Assembly: GCA_039025395.1 (NCBI GenBank)
Contig: JBCCOK010000017.1
Span: 1-64,000 of the forward strand
Direction: 5' to 3'
DNA from: Hoeflea_A sp039025395
Lineage (GTDB): Bacteria > Pseudomonadota > Alphaproteobacteria > Rhizobiales > Rhizobiaceae
DNA length: 64,000 nt
Below are positions 26,409-34,844 of this stretch, piece by piece. Numbering within the stretch: position 1 is the stretch's first letter; every line of letters begins with the position of its first letter. The notes beneath the pieces are model-generated. The model had not been told where the DNA came from and did no database searches. It saw only the letters and a program-made list of their open reading frames with translations. The position numbers and the translations under genes were made by a program.

Positions 26409-27890
26409 ATGTCGGAAGATACGACGGTAACCGAAATCTTCATCGGCGGGGAGCCTCGGCCCGCATCGGATGGCGGACTGTATGACATTTTCAATCCGGC
26501 ACGCCCCGATGAGTTTGTCGGCAAGGCGGCAGCGGCAACGGAGCAGGATGTCGACGATGCTGTCCGGGCGGCCCACACCGCCTTTCCAGCATGGTCCCGG
26601 TTGAGCTATGGCGAACGCGCGCAACGGCTGCGGCGCGTCGCCGCCGCTTTGAAAGATGATGAAGCCGACATCGCCTGGCGTTCGCGTCTGTTTACGCGGG
26701 AACACGGCAAGATTGCCCGTGAAACGCTGATTGAGCTTTCCCGTATCGGAGAGCGATTTGAACAGGCGGCGGATTTTGGCGAGGCGCTCGACCGCGACGA
26801 AGAAATCAAGGGGCCCGCGCTCGATACGCTCGTCCACCGCCAACCGCGTGGCGTTGCCGCACTTGTTGTTCCGTGGAACTGGCCGCTTGCCATTCTTGGC
26901 TGCAAACTGCCGCAGGCTCTCGTCACCGGCAATTGCGTCGTGGTCAAACCCTCCGCCAATTCGGCTCTGGTGCCGTCGATTACGCTGCAAATGATTGCCC
27001 GGATGCTGCCGCCGGGTGTTGTAAACATTCTTACCGGCTCGGCCTCACGGATTGGCGATCCGCTTGTCGGCCACAAGCTGGTTCGCAACGTCAACTTCAC
27101 CGGTTCCGTCGAGATCGGACGCCATGTGATGCGGATCGCATCTGAAAACATTACGCCCGTTACGCTGGAACTGGGCGGCAACGATGCGGGTCTTGTGCTG
27201 AGTGATGCAAAGCTCGACGATGCAGCCTTTGAGCGGCTCTACTGGGGCGCCTTCGCCTCTTCCGGGCAAATCTGCATGGCTCTCAAGCGGCTATATGTTC
27301 ACGAAAGCCGCTATGACGAGCTGGTAGACGGCCTGACCGCGCGCTGCGAGAAGGCCGTAATCGGGGACGGCCTGCTGCCCGAGACGACCATGGGCCCGGT
27401 CAACAACGCCAAGCAGCTTCGCATTGTAGCAAACATGATCGCCGAGGCGCGCTCGAAAGGCGCGAACGTGCGTGAATGCGGTCAGGTTCCGGATGAAGCG
27501 TTGGTCGCCGGAGGTGGTTACTTTCAAAGACCGGCCCTGATTTATGATGCCGACCCGGCGCTTTCAGTTGTCCGGGAGGAACAATTCGGTCCGGCGCTGC
27601 CGGTCATGAAATTTGCAACCGAAGACGAAGCCATCGCGCTGGCCAATGACAGCGATTTCGGTCTTTGTTCGTCGATCTGGACAGAGGATGCCGAGCGCGC
27701 TGTGGATTTGGCGTACCGCATAGAGGCCGGCTACACCTACCTCAATGGCCATGGGCCCGCTGCCCAGGACGGGCTCGGCCCATTCGGCGGCTTCAAGATG
27801 TCGGGCATTGGTCGCAATATGGGGCGCGACGGCGTGCTTGCCTTCACCGAGGCCCATTGCATTTCAGCACCTTCCGGCTTTCTGATCTGA
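26409..27890 (+). CDS. Aldehyde dehydrogenase (NAD(P)-dependent)
   Basis: This ALDH-superfamily enzyme of 493 residues has the catalytic glutamate in TLELGGNDAG and cysteine in SSGQICMALKRLY, with a cofactor region around VVPWNWPLAILGCKLPQAL. ATG 26409 is chosen by alignment with family N termini. The ribosome-binding site is weak. In this operon it would oxidise an aldehyde derived from the alcohol released by sulfate-ester cleavage, paired with the SDR 10 nt downstream. The substrate is not readable. Confidence 0.92.
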   Translation: MSEDTTVTEIFIGGEPRPASDGGLYDIFNPARPDEFVGKAAAATEQDVDDAVRAAHTAFPAWSRLSYGERAQRLRRVAAALKDDEADIAWRSRLFTREHGKIARETLIELSRIGERFEQAADFGEALDRDEEIKGPALDTLVHRQPRGVAALVVPWNWPLAILGCKLPQALVTGNCVVVKPSANSALVPSITLQMIARMLPPGVVNILTGSASRIGDPLVGHKLVRNVNFTGSVEIGRHVMRIASENITPVTLELGGNDAGLVLSDAKLDDAAFERLYWGAFASSGQICMALKRLYVHESRYDELVDGLTARCEKAVIGDGLLPETTMGPVNNAKQLRIVANMIAEARSKGANVRECGQVPDEALVAGGGYFQRPALIYDADPALSVVREEQFGPALPVMKFATEDEAIALANDSDFGLCSSIWTEDAERAVDLAYRIEAGYTYLNGHGPAAQDGLGPFGGFKMSGIGRNMGRDGVLAFTEAHCISAPSGFLI

Positions 27891-27900
27891 GGAGCATCTC

Positions 27901-28665
27901 ATGCGGGCAGCGATCACGGGTTCAGCCACGGGTATAGGCGCCAGCGTAGCAAGGAAACTGAAGGCGCGGGGCTATGAGGTGGTTGCGTTTGACATCGCGG
28001 AACCCACTGATGCGGACGATTGGATCAAGGTGGACATGTCTGATCCCGGTTCTATCGCAGGAGCTGCGGATCGAGCCGAGGGGCCTTTCAGCTGCCTGAT
28101 CAACAATGCAGGTCTGCCACCGCGCCCCGACCTGCAGGCAACCATTTTGGCGGTGAACTTTCTTGGCCTCGTGCAATTGACGAATGCCCTTGTTCCAAAG
28201 CTTGAAAAGGGCGCTTCTATCGTCAATACAGCGTCGCGCGCTGGCGCCGCATGGCGCGAAAACATCGAGCAGGTCAAGGCGCTGATGATCTTAGACAATC
28301 CAAACGGTCTCGATGCGTTCGTCAAATCCAGCGGCATCGACCATATCCGTGCCTACAATCTTTCAAAGGAGGCTGTGATTGCCTGGGGTATCGCCCAGAC
28401 GGAACGGCTGATTGGATTGGATCTGCGGATGAACTCGGTCAGTCCGGCCGCTGTCAGCACCGCCATCCTTGACGATTTCGCGTCAGCATTCGGTGAGATG
28501 ATGGCAAAAAACGTGGCGCGCGTCGGGCGGCCCGGTCACCCTGACGAGGTTGCTGATCTGATTGTTTTCCTGGCTTCAGACGAGAGCCGATGGATGAAGG
28601 GCAATGACCTCGTCATCGACGGCGGAATGTCAGCCCTTGCGATCGCGGACCAATTCGGTTTGTGA
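27901..28665 (+). CDS. Short-chain dehydrogenase/reductase
   Basis: This 254-residue classical SDR resembles the 3-alpha-hydroxysteroid or coniferyl-alcohol dehydrogenase group. Its NAD-binding motif is TGSATGIG, with NNAG and the catalytic YNLSK tetrad segment. An insertion around residues 115-145 matches that subgroup. GGAG precedes the start. It is the last gene of the operon, convergent with the IclR gene. It probably oxidises the alcohol product of the hydrolases to the aldehyde used by the ALDH. Confidence 0.9.
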   Translation: MRAAITGSATGIGASVARKLKARGYEVVAFDIAEPTDADDWIKVDMSDPGSIAGAADRAEGPFSCLINNAGLPPRPDLQATILAVNFLGLVQLTNALVPKLEKGASIVNTASRAGAAWRENIEQVKALMILDNPNGLDAFVKSSGIDHIRAYNLSKEAVIAWGIAQTERLIGLDLRMNSVSPAAVSTAILDDFASAFGEMMAKNVARVGRPGHPDEVADLIVFLASDESRWMKGNDLVIDGGMSALAIADQFGL

Positions 28666-28684
28666 GCAGATGATGCCGCGACTT

Positions 28685-29482
28685 TTAAGATGATACCGAG
28701 CCGTTCAGGTCGGCTTCGATGCCCGTGACCGTCTCCTGAAGCTCACCCAGATACATCGCTGCAAACTCGGGCGCGGGCGGTGTTTCGCGCGGCCAAAGGA
28801 GTGTAATGCCGCCGCAGATTTCGGCGTTACGGCGCAAGGGCAGGGCAATTGCGGAAATCCTGTCGTTGACGACTGTTTCACCGAAATAGAGGGGGTGACG
28901 CGTTGCGTAGCCGTTTTCCCTTGTTCTGGTCAGGTGTTCCTGAAGGTTCTCCCACGTGATGCCTAGCCGCAGTGGGTTGAAACGCGGATCCGACTGTGGG
29001 CCGTCGAACAGCCGGCGGACCTGTTCTTCCTCCATTTGGCTCAGGCAGGCCAAACCAGTGGCGCAACCGAAAATGTTCAGGCGTCGGTCAACCTGTCCCT
29101 GGTAGAGGCCGAATGGGCTGACCGCTCGTGTGGATTCAACGATGCGCATCCAATGCTCTTCGAAAATGTGAATGTCGGACGGCCAGCCGATTTTTTTGGT
29201 CAGGATCAAGGCGTGTTTCAAGCCGATATCGGCAACCATTGCAAGGCCTGGCGGTACCGGGCTGATCGAGATGTCGGGGAGAGTGACCATCACCCGGTAA
29301 AGCTTGTCGGAGAGCGAACGGCGAACAAAGCGACGGGAAACAAGGGTTGCCAGCAGCCGGCGCAGCGTCGACTTTGCAAGTCCTGTTTCTCGGTGAATCT
29401 CGCTTAACGACATGGCGCGATGGCGCGCCAGTGTTTCGAGCACGATGAGCCCGCGTTCAAGCGATCGGTTTTCCTTTAGCAT
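28685..29482 (-). CDS. IclR-family transcriptional regulator
   Basis: This 265-residue regulator has an N-terminal winged helix (SLSEIHRETGLAKSTLRRLL) and a C-terminal IclR effector-binding domain from about residue 80. It converges on the SDR gene and lies at the far end of organosulfate module 1 from the sulfatase promoter. Candidate operators lie 9 bp before its own start codon and again before the sulfatase gene, so it probably controls both. The effector is presumably the imported sulfate ester or a product. Confidence 0.93.
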   Translation of the reverse strand: MLKENRSLERGLIVLETLARHRAMSLSEIHRETGLAKSTLRRLLATLVSRRFVRRSLSDKLYRVMVTLPDISISPVPPGLAMVADIGLKHALILTKKIGWPSDIHIFEEHWMRIVESTRAVSPFGLYQGQVDRRLNIFGCATGLACLSQMEEEQVRRLFDGPQSDPRFNPLRLGITWENLQEHLTRTRENGYATRHPLYFGETVVNDRISAIALPLRRNAEICGGITLLWPRETPPAPEFAAMYLGELQETVTGIEADLNGSVSS

Positions 29483-29490
29483 TATGCCAG

Positions 29491-29509
29491 TGTGCCATCA
29501 GGCGGCACA
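29491..29509. promoter_or_regulatory. Candidate IclR operator at the iclR-family gene
   Basis: TGTGCCATCAGGCGGCACA matches the perfect palindrome at 20208-20226 at 17 of 19 positions. Its two differences sit in the inner arms. It ends 9 bp before the IclR start codon, where a bound protein would block its own translation start region or promoter. The rest of the gap to minE (29510-29771) shows no gene I would support. Confidence 0.7.
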
Positions 29510-29771
29510 GAGTCAATTTTGCCAGGGCCGATGTCGCCAGCGATATCCCACGACAAAGTGTGGCGTTTCAAGTTTCAATTATGAGTTGTAGAGAAATGTG
29601 GAAGGGCTGGTTTGCTTGCGATACCGGTTGCGGATCAGTGCCGCAGGATGTCCTATCGCAGGCAATAGGCTTTGGTATTTGCGCTGGCGGGGCCGGCGGA
29701 AACGCACCATGGCAAAAACACAATGTTGTCCTGTCGGATGCCGCGGCGCGGCCCCTTGGAGGTGGTCGTCG

Positions 29772-30035
29772 TCATGCTGCGCGCACGCCCGTGTCGAATG
29801 GGATTTCGATATCGACGGCCAGGGTCGAAACCTGAGCGCCGCGCTCCATTTTGACCTGCACCCGGCGGCCTTCGATCTGCACATGTTTGGCGAGTACGGC
29901 GACAATCTCCTCACGAAGAATCTCAACCAAGTCCGTCCCGCCAATCGACGCCCTTTCGTGCGCAAGTAAAACCTGCAGCCGATCGCGGGCTGCGGAAGCC
30001 GACTTCCGCATGCCGAAGAAACGGAGTATATTCAT
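29772..30035 (-). CDS. minE: Cell division topological specificity factor MinE
   Basis: This 87-residue MinE has an N-terminal membrane/MinD-interacting segment (MNILRFFGMRK, ARDRLQVLLAHERA) and a C-terminal dimerisation domain. It stimulates MinD ATPase to keep the MinCD division inhibitor at the poles. It overlaps minD by 4 nt (ATGA), the standard minCDE order. Confidence 0.96.
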   Translation of the reverse strand: MNILRFFGMRKSASAARDRLQVLLAHERASIGGTDLVEILREEIVAVLAKHVQIEGRRVQVKMERGAQVSTLAVDIEIPFDTGVRAA

Positions 30036-30847
30036 GCAGCCTTCCTTCCAAAGAACTTACCGAAGAAACCGCGCTTCTCGCCCGGAACCGTCACCGGTAT
30101 GGCTTCGCCCGCAAGTCGGCGCGCAGCATCCACATAGGCGCGGGCGGTTTCTCCACCAGCATTTGCCAAGGTGACCGGCGCGCCGATGTTGGAGGCTCTG
30201 AGCACGTCTGTGCTTTCGGGGATGATTCCGAGCAAGGGAATGGACAGAATTTCCAGCATGTCGTCGACATTGAGCATATCGCCGCTTGCCGCCCGGCCCG
30301 GATCGTACCGGTTCAGCAGCAGGTGCTTCTCCATCGGCTCGCCCCGCTCCGCCTTGACTGTCTTGGCATCAAGCAGGCCGATAATGCGATCGGAATCTCG
30401 CACCGACGAAACCTCCGGATTGGTGACTACGATGGCGGTATCGGCGTGGCGCATCGCCAGCGTTGCACCGCTCTCGATACCCGCGGGGCTGTCGCAGATG
30501 ACCCAGTCAAAGGCTTTTTTTAGTGAACCGATCACTCCCTCGACACCCTGCGGCGTGAGTTTGTCCTTGTCGCGGGTCTGCGATGCCGGCAGCAGGTAAA
30601 GCGTCTCAAGCCGCTTGTCGCGGATCAGTGACTGCGAAAGCTTCGCCTCACCCTGGATCACATTGATCAGGTCGAATACGACCCGGCGCTCAGCGCCCAT
30701 AACCAGATCAAGGTTGCGCAGGCCGACATCGAAATCAACAACCACTACTTTCTGGTTCTTTTGTGCGAGCGCGGCGCCGATTGCTGCGGTTGACGTGGTT
30801 TTGCCGACACCGCCCTTGCCCGATGTGACCACAACTACATTCCCCAT
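30032..30847 (-). CDS. minD: Septum site-determining protein MinD
   Basis: This 271-residue membrane-associated ATPase has the deviant Walker A motif SGKGGVGKTTSTAA near the N terminus and DSPAGIE as switch II. A C-terminal amphipathic helix (KRGFFGKFFGRK) binds the membrane. It recruits MinC and oscillates with MinE. The length is normal for the family. Confidence 0.97.
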   Translation of the reverse strand: MGNVVVVTSGKGGVGKTTSTAAIGAALAQKNQKVVVVDFDVGLRNLDLVMGAERRVVFDLINVIQGEAKLSQSLIRDKRLETLYLLPASQTRDKDKLTPQGVEGVIGSLKKAFDWVICDSPAGIESGATLAMRHADTAIVVTNPEVSSVRDSDRIIGLLDAKTVKAERGEPMEKHLLLNRYDPGRAASGDMLNVDDMLEILSIPLLGIIPESTDVLRASNIGAPVTLANAGGETARAYVDAARRLAGEAIPVTVPGEKRGFFGKFFGRKAA

Positions 30848-30877
30848 GTGCTTCTCCTATTCTAGCCGGCCACCGGC

Positions 30878-31615
30878 TCAGCTGAGTATTTCTGCAAAGA
30901 GCGAATCGTCCTTGAGCCAAAGCTGTATGGCGTTGCCCCAAAGCCCGGCTTCCAGATCCTCGGATGTCTTGTAGTATCCGGCGATCGAAACGAGCTCCGC
31001 CTCGAGCTTGCGACAAAAGATGCGTGCGGACTCATTCCCCATCGAGCCCGCGACGACCCGTCCGCGGATTGTGCCGTAAACATGAACAGAGCCTGCGGCA
31101 ATGATCTCGGCTCCCGATGCAACCGAACCGACTATGGTCACATCACCGTCTGACATCAGTGACTGACCGGAACGCACCGGCTGGGTCACCATGAGCGAGG
31201 GTGCTGGCGCACCCGCGTTTGCCGAAGAGAGGGATTCGCCTGCGGTATCTGCGCCGGATTTCCCTTCCTCTTTGTTCCTTTGCCTTTGATCCGAAAGCGA
31301 TGCCGGCAGGCCCCCAGTAAGGCCAGGCGGCACATCATTGCCGAGCAGAGACGGATCTGCGCCTTCGATCCCCATGATGCGAACGTCTCGGTCGCCCAGT
31401 TGCGCAAGAAACTCGCGCAATTCGCCACGGTCGATGGTCAATCCTTCGACGTTCAACACGATGGGACGGCGCAGAAAAAACCCTGCGGATTGCGCGGCGA
31501 GTCTATCGAGACGGACGAGCCAGTCTTCGAATGGCAACTCGGGGGAGAGGACGAGCGCAAGGAACGAGCGTCCCTTGAGCCGTATGGGCTGTGTCTCTGT
31601 TAGCACTTCGGTCAT
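30878..31615 (-). CDS. minC: Septum site-determining protein MinC
   Basis: This 245-residue inhibitor of FtsZ polymerisation has an N-terminal FtsZ-binding domain (LKGRSFLALVLSPELPFEDW) and a linker of about 40 residues rich in Ser, Ala and Gln. The C-terminal beta-helix domain (QSLMSDGDVTIVGSVASGAE, HVYGTIRGRVVAG) binds MinD. The ATG at 31615 is preferred to a TTG at 31639. It is the first gene of minCDE, 30 nt before minD. Confidence 0.95.
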   Translation of the reverse strand: MTEVLTETQPIRLKGRSFLALVLSPELPFEDWLVRLDRLAAQSAGFFLRRPIVLNVEGLTIDRGELREFLAQLGDRDVRIMGIEGADPSLLGNDVPPGLTGGLPASLSDQRQRNKEEGKSGADTAGESLSSANAGAPAPSLMVTQPVRSGQSLMSDGDVTIVGSVASGAEIIAAGSVHVYGTIRGRVVAGSMGNESARIFCRKLEAELVSIAGYYKTSEDLEAGLWGNAIQLWLKDDSLFAEILS

Positions 31616-31656
31616 CTTGGTTAATTTTCCGTTGCCCAACCGTATTTGAACCGTGG

Positions 31657-31671
31657 TTAACGAAAGGTTAC
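31657..31671. promoter_or_regulatory. Possible CtrA-type box upstream of minC
   Basis: TTAA-N7-TTAC (31657-31671) differs by one base from the alphaproteobacterial CtrA full-site pattern TTAA-N7-TTAA. It lies about 42 bp upstream of the minC start. A weaker TTAA-N7-TTGC occurs at 31621-31634. CtrA control of the min genes is known in Sinorhizobium. Here it is inference from a short, A+T-rich motif. Confidence 0.35.
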
Positions 31672-31804
31672 CCAGATGACTTTTCCGGTGTCAGAAATAT
31701 GGTAATTTTGTGCAAAATCGGCGGCAATCGGCAATCTGAGCGACCATCCCGCTATAGGTAGAGGCTGGTCGAAGACTACAGTTCGATTCGCGGCGGCGTT
31801 TCAA

Positions 31805-32206
31805 TCAACCTTCGGGGTCGTATATCTCGTCGGTCACTTTCTCGAGCCATTCCGCATTGGAGCCCTCGACGGTTTCCTGGATCGCAATATGGCACATGGC
31901 GGTATCCGATGCTGCCCCGTGCCAGTGCTTTTCGTCCGGCGCGATCCAAATCGTATCGCCGGGCAAAATCTCCTGAATGGCTTCGCCTTCTTTCTGGATC
32001 CGACCGATCCCGGACAGAACATAAAGTGTCTGGCCCAGCCCATGCGTATGCCAAGCTGTCCGCGCACCAGGCGAAAAGGTGACCCTGGCTGCGAACACCC
32101 GGGCCGGTTCGGGAGCGGAAATGATAGGCTCCAGCGTTACCTCTCCGGTAAAATATTCTGGGTCACCCTGATTTGCTGGCCGGCTGTCGGCTTTGAAGAT
32201 ATCCAT
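31805..32206 (-). CDS. Cupin-domain protein
   Basis: This 133-residue single-domain cupin has metal-binding motif 1 around AWHTHGLGQTLYVLSG and motif 2 around WIAPDEKHWHGAA. It resembles small cupins annotated as (R)-mandelonitrile-lyase-like or carboxymuconolactone-associated proteins, whose activity is usually unknown. The ATG at 32206 gives the usual N terminus. A frame extending to 32272 adds no family sequence. It does not belong clearly to either neighbouring operon. Confidence 0.8.
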   Translation of the reverse strand: MDIFKADSRPANQGDPEYFTGEVTLEPIISAPEPARVFAARVTFSPGARTAWHTHGLGQTLYVLSGIGRIQKEGEAIQEILPGDTIWIAPDEKHWHGAASDTAMCHIAIQETVEGSNAEWLEKVTDEIYDPEG

Positions 32207-32295
32207 TGGCTGTCTTTCAGTGTCCTTTGCTGTGTGTGTTTTCGCATCCGGGATCGGATCGAATGCTCTCACTGCCGATCCGGCCGGTTGATCGT

Positions 32296-32712
32296 TTATT
32301 CCAAACCCATTGCAGCGGCATCGGCAGAAATCTGTCGCAGTATGACCATCGCCTCTTCTTCCCGGCCTTCCGGGATGAAGAGGTGATCGTGATAATAACC
32401 GGAGACCGGATTGACGCCCATGCCTCGGGCTGCAAGTTCTGAAGCGATATGCGCGATAAAGCCGACTGCCTCCAGCGAGGAGTGAATGTCCAGCGTGATC
32501 ATGCGGCAGGAAAAGACATGGTCGATGCCGCGGGTCTCAGCCTCGGACTTTTTCAGGATCAGCGTGGTCCCCTCGGCTTCCTGAAAGACCATAATCGGCT
32601 GCAGTTCAGGCGGTATCTTTCTGTCTGGAAGCGTCGCAAAGACATAGGCGTCTTCGTGGAGGCGTGCGCGCAGCGACTTTAGCAGTCTGTCGAGGTCTTT
32701 CTCACCATTCAT
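32296..32712 (-). CDS. ACT-domain protein
   Basis: This 138-residue protein is of the two-ACT small family (formerly DUF2241). The N-terminal part ends near LPDRKIPPELQPIMVFQEAE and the C-terminal ACT-like part includes SLEAVGFIAHIASELAARGM. Such proteins probably bind amino acids, but their role is unestablished. The ATG at 32712 follows GAAGG by 7 nt. It lies behind the LysR gene on the same strand with a 69-nt gap. Confidence 0.82.
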   Translation of the reverse strand: MNGEKDLDRLLKSLRARLHEDAYVFATLPDRKIPPELQPIMVFQEAEGTTLILKKSEAETRGIDHVFSCRMITLDIHSSLEAVGFIAHIASELAARGMGVNPVSGYYHDHLFIPEGREEEAMVILRQISADAAAMGLE

Positions 32713-32781
32713 TAATATGCCTTCAGGTCCCAAACACTGTGTTAACTCGCAGGTCATTCTATGCAAAAGCCGGTAGCGAGT

Positions 32782-33681
32782 TCATCCGGTTTGCCGTTCT
32801 ACCAGTTTCGTGACGAAAAGCTTTTCAAGCTCACTGATTTGCTGATCCCGCCGGCGTATCGCGCCGATCGGCCGATGGAATTGCGGTTGATCGAGATCTA
32901 GAAACACGAACTTTTTTTCAAGATAGGGTTTTGTCGACTCCCGGGGCATGGTCGAGATCAGGTCGGTTTTCTCGACGAGGTCAAAAACGGTCCGGATCGA
33001 ATCCGTTTCACAGGCAATGTGAATATTGTCCAAGCCAAATGCCATCAAGCCGCTTTCGGTTTGTTGACGAAGGAGGCTGCCGCGCGAATGCGCAACCCAT
33101 CGCTGCTGTTCGAGATCACCGGGCGACGGCTTTCCGGTCTGGGTGAGGGGATGTCCTCGTCGGCAAAGGATACCGACACTGTCATCAACAATCAGTTCAA
33201 AAACCAGGCCAGCAGCGCTTTCGACAAGGCTGCGCGGGCCTATCACCAGATCGATACGTCCGCGGTCGAGCAGTGCCCTCAATTCGTGGACAAGGCCAAC
33301 CCGCAACTCGACGACGCATTCAGGGTTGTCTTTTAGGATCGATGTGAGCGTGCTTGTCAGAAATCGGCCGGCAACGATTGGCGGAGCGCCGATTCGCAAT
33401 TCACCTGCTAAACCGGCTTTGGACAGATCGGCATAGCTTTCAGCCCGTTCCTGGGCCTGACGTATGGACAGTCCGGTCCGCGCCATGCGTCTGCCAAGCT
33501 CTGTCGGTACAGCGCGTCGCCCGGTCCGGTCGAAGACGCTCCCTCCAAGGCGCATCTCGAGCGTCTTGATGTTGCGGCTAAGGGCCGGTTGCGTCGTGCC
33601 CAGCCTCTCGGCCGCGGCCTGGAATGAGCCGGCCTCAACGACAACCGACAGTTGGGCCAGATGCCGGGGGTCAAGTTTCAT
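32782..33681 (-). CDS. LysR-family transcriptional regulator
   Basis: This 299-residue LysR protein has an N-terminal winged helix (AGSFQAAAERLGTTQPALSRN) and a periplasmic-binding-like effector domain from about residue 92. It is divergent from the second TAXI-TRAP/sulfatase module, which starts 89 bp away, and is its likely regulator. In the gap, ATTC-CTTAT-GAAT (33686-33698) is a weak dyad that could be part of its site. Confidence 0.92.
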   Translation of the reverse strand: MKLDPRHLAQLSVVVEAGSFQAAAERLGTTQPALSRNIKTLEMRLGGSVFDRTGRRAVPTELGRRMARTGLSIRQAQERAESYADLSKAGLAGELRIGAPPIVAGRFLTSTLTSILKDNPECVVELRVGLVHELRALLDRGRIDLVIGPRSLVESAAGLVFELIVDDSVGILCRRGHPLTQTGKPSPGDLEQQRWVAHSRGSLLRQQTESGLMAFGLDNIHIACETDSIRTVFDLVEKTDLISTMPRESTKPYLEKKFVFLDLDQPQFHRPIGAIRRRDQQISELEKLFVTKLVERQTG

Positions 33682-33770
33682 ATCAATTCCTTATGAATCA
33701 TGTTCCAATCGGCATTATATGCGATGATCCGCCTTGTGTATTGTATGGGGGATCAATTCGGGAGGAGATC

Positions 33771-34778
33771 ATGATTTTACGCAATAGTGTTGCCGGCATT
33801 GCGTTGGCGCTTGCTGCCTTGATTGCAACATTAGCCAGTGCGTCTGCCCAGATCCACAAGGGTGAAACCGCCGGCGTCGGCGACCCCGTACACACGATGT
33901 TCGTTGCTTTTGTTAACCAGGCTGGAAAGGCCGGTGTCGACATACAGGTCAATGCGGGGCAGACCCTGACCAAATCCATGCTGAAGGGCGCAAAGGGCGA
34001 GATCGACTTCTTTTCATCTGTGCCGTCGCTTGCCAATCTGATGGCCGGTCAGCAGCGCATGTACCAGAACATTGACGACGCGCCGGAGCTTTCCAAGAAC
34101 CTGCGCGCCATTCTCGGTTTCAAAGCAGGTGCCTATCACCCGGTCACCCTGGCCGGCTCCGGCGTCGAGACGTGGGAGGACATAAAGGGGAAGACAGTTT
34201 TCACCGGTCCGCCAGCCGGCTCGGCATCGGCAACGTCAGAAGCGCTTATCAAGATCATTACCGGCTATGAGGCCGGCAAGGATTACAATGCGGTACGGCT
34301 GAGCTGGGGCGAAGGATACGCCGCATTGGCCGACGGCAAGATAGACATGATGGTTCGGCCTGCCGAAATCGGTTCGGCAAACATCGAGCAATTTGGATTG
34401 TCAGGTGAGTTTCGGGTTCTCTCGATCCCTGACGAAGTGCTGGAAGCCGAAGCCATGCAGGCGCTTTTCGGCCGTCCCGGTCGCGGCATGACCGTTTTTG
34501 ATGGCGATACCTACAAGGGGCAATTGACCGAAGGCGATATCAATGCGCTGGGCTTCTTTCAGTTTGTCGGAACCCACGAAGGTGTCCCGGAAGACACGGT
34601 ATACCGGGCGACGAAAGCTTTCTGGGACAATATTGGCGAGGTTCAGGCGACTGCGTTCTTTCTGAAAGACGTGAACAAGGATAGCGCCTTTACATCGATC
34701 AATGTGCCGCTTCATCCGGGTGCGCTGCGCTATTATGAGGAGGCAGGTTTCGACATTCCAGACGACCTGCGCCCTTAG
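33771..34778 (+). CDS. TAXI-family TRAP solute-binding protein (module 2)
   Basis: This 335-residue receptor has a Sec signal (ILRNSVAGIALALAALIATL, cleavage near ASA-QI). TAXI features include GKTVFTGPPAGSASATSEAL and a C terminus ending in LHPGALRYYEEAGF, close to that of the module 1 receptor. The ATG at 33771 follows GGAGGAG. The frame can be extended to 33624, but that would run into the LysR gene. It is the first gene of module 2. Confidence 0.93.
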   Translation: MILRNSVAGIALALAALIATLASASAQIHKGETAGVGDPVHTMFVAFVNQAGKAGVDIQVNAGQTLTKSMLKGAKGEIDFFSSVPSLANLMAGQQRMYQNIDDAPELSKNLRAILGFKAGAYHPVTLAGSGVETWEDIKGKTVFTGPPAGSASATSEALIKIITGYEAGKDYNAVRLSWGEGYAALADGKIDMMVRPAEIGSANIEQFGLSGEFRVLSIPDEVLEAEAMQALFGRPGRGMTVFDGDTYKGQLTEGDINALGFFQFVGTHEGVPEDTVYRATKAFWDNIGEVQATAFFLKDVNKDSAFTSINVPLHPGALRYYEEAGFDIPDDLRP

Positions 34779-34844
34779 CCTCTATTTGGGCTTTGGTCTT
34801 GCCTGTGGGCGAGCGGATAGCACATGAAATTGTTGGAGAGTGCG

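Noticed and set aside
25518..26990. Minus-strand frame of 490 codons across the TAXI receptor and aldehyde dehydrogenase
   Set aside because: It spans two well-supported plus-strand genes and their gap, with no domain of its own.
29560..29969. Plus-strand frames between the IclR gene and minE
   Set aside because: They are short, overlap minE antisense and lack ribosome-binding sites or family features.
33624..33770. Extended start of the second TAXI receptor
   Set aside because: It would overlap the LysR start and hide the signal peptide. GGAGGAG precedes ATG 33771.
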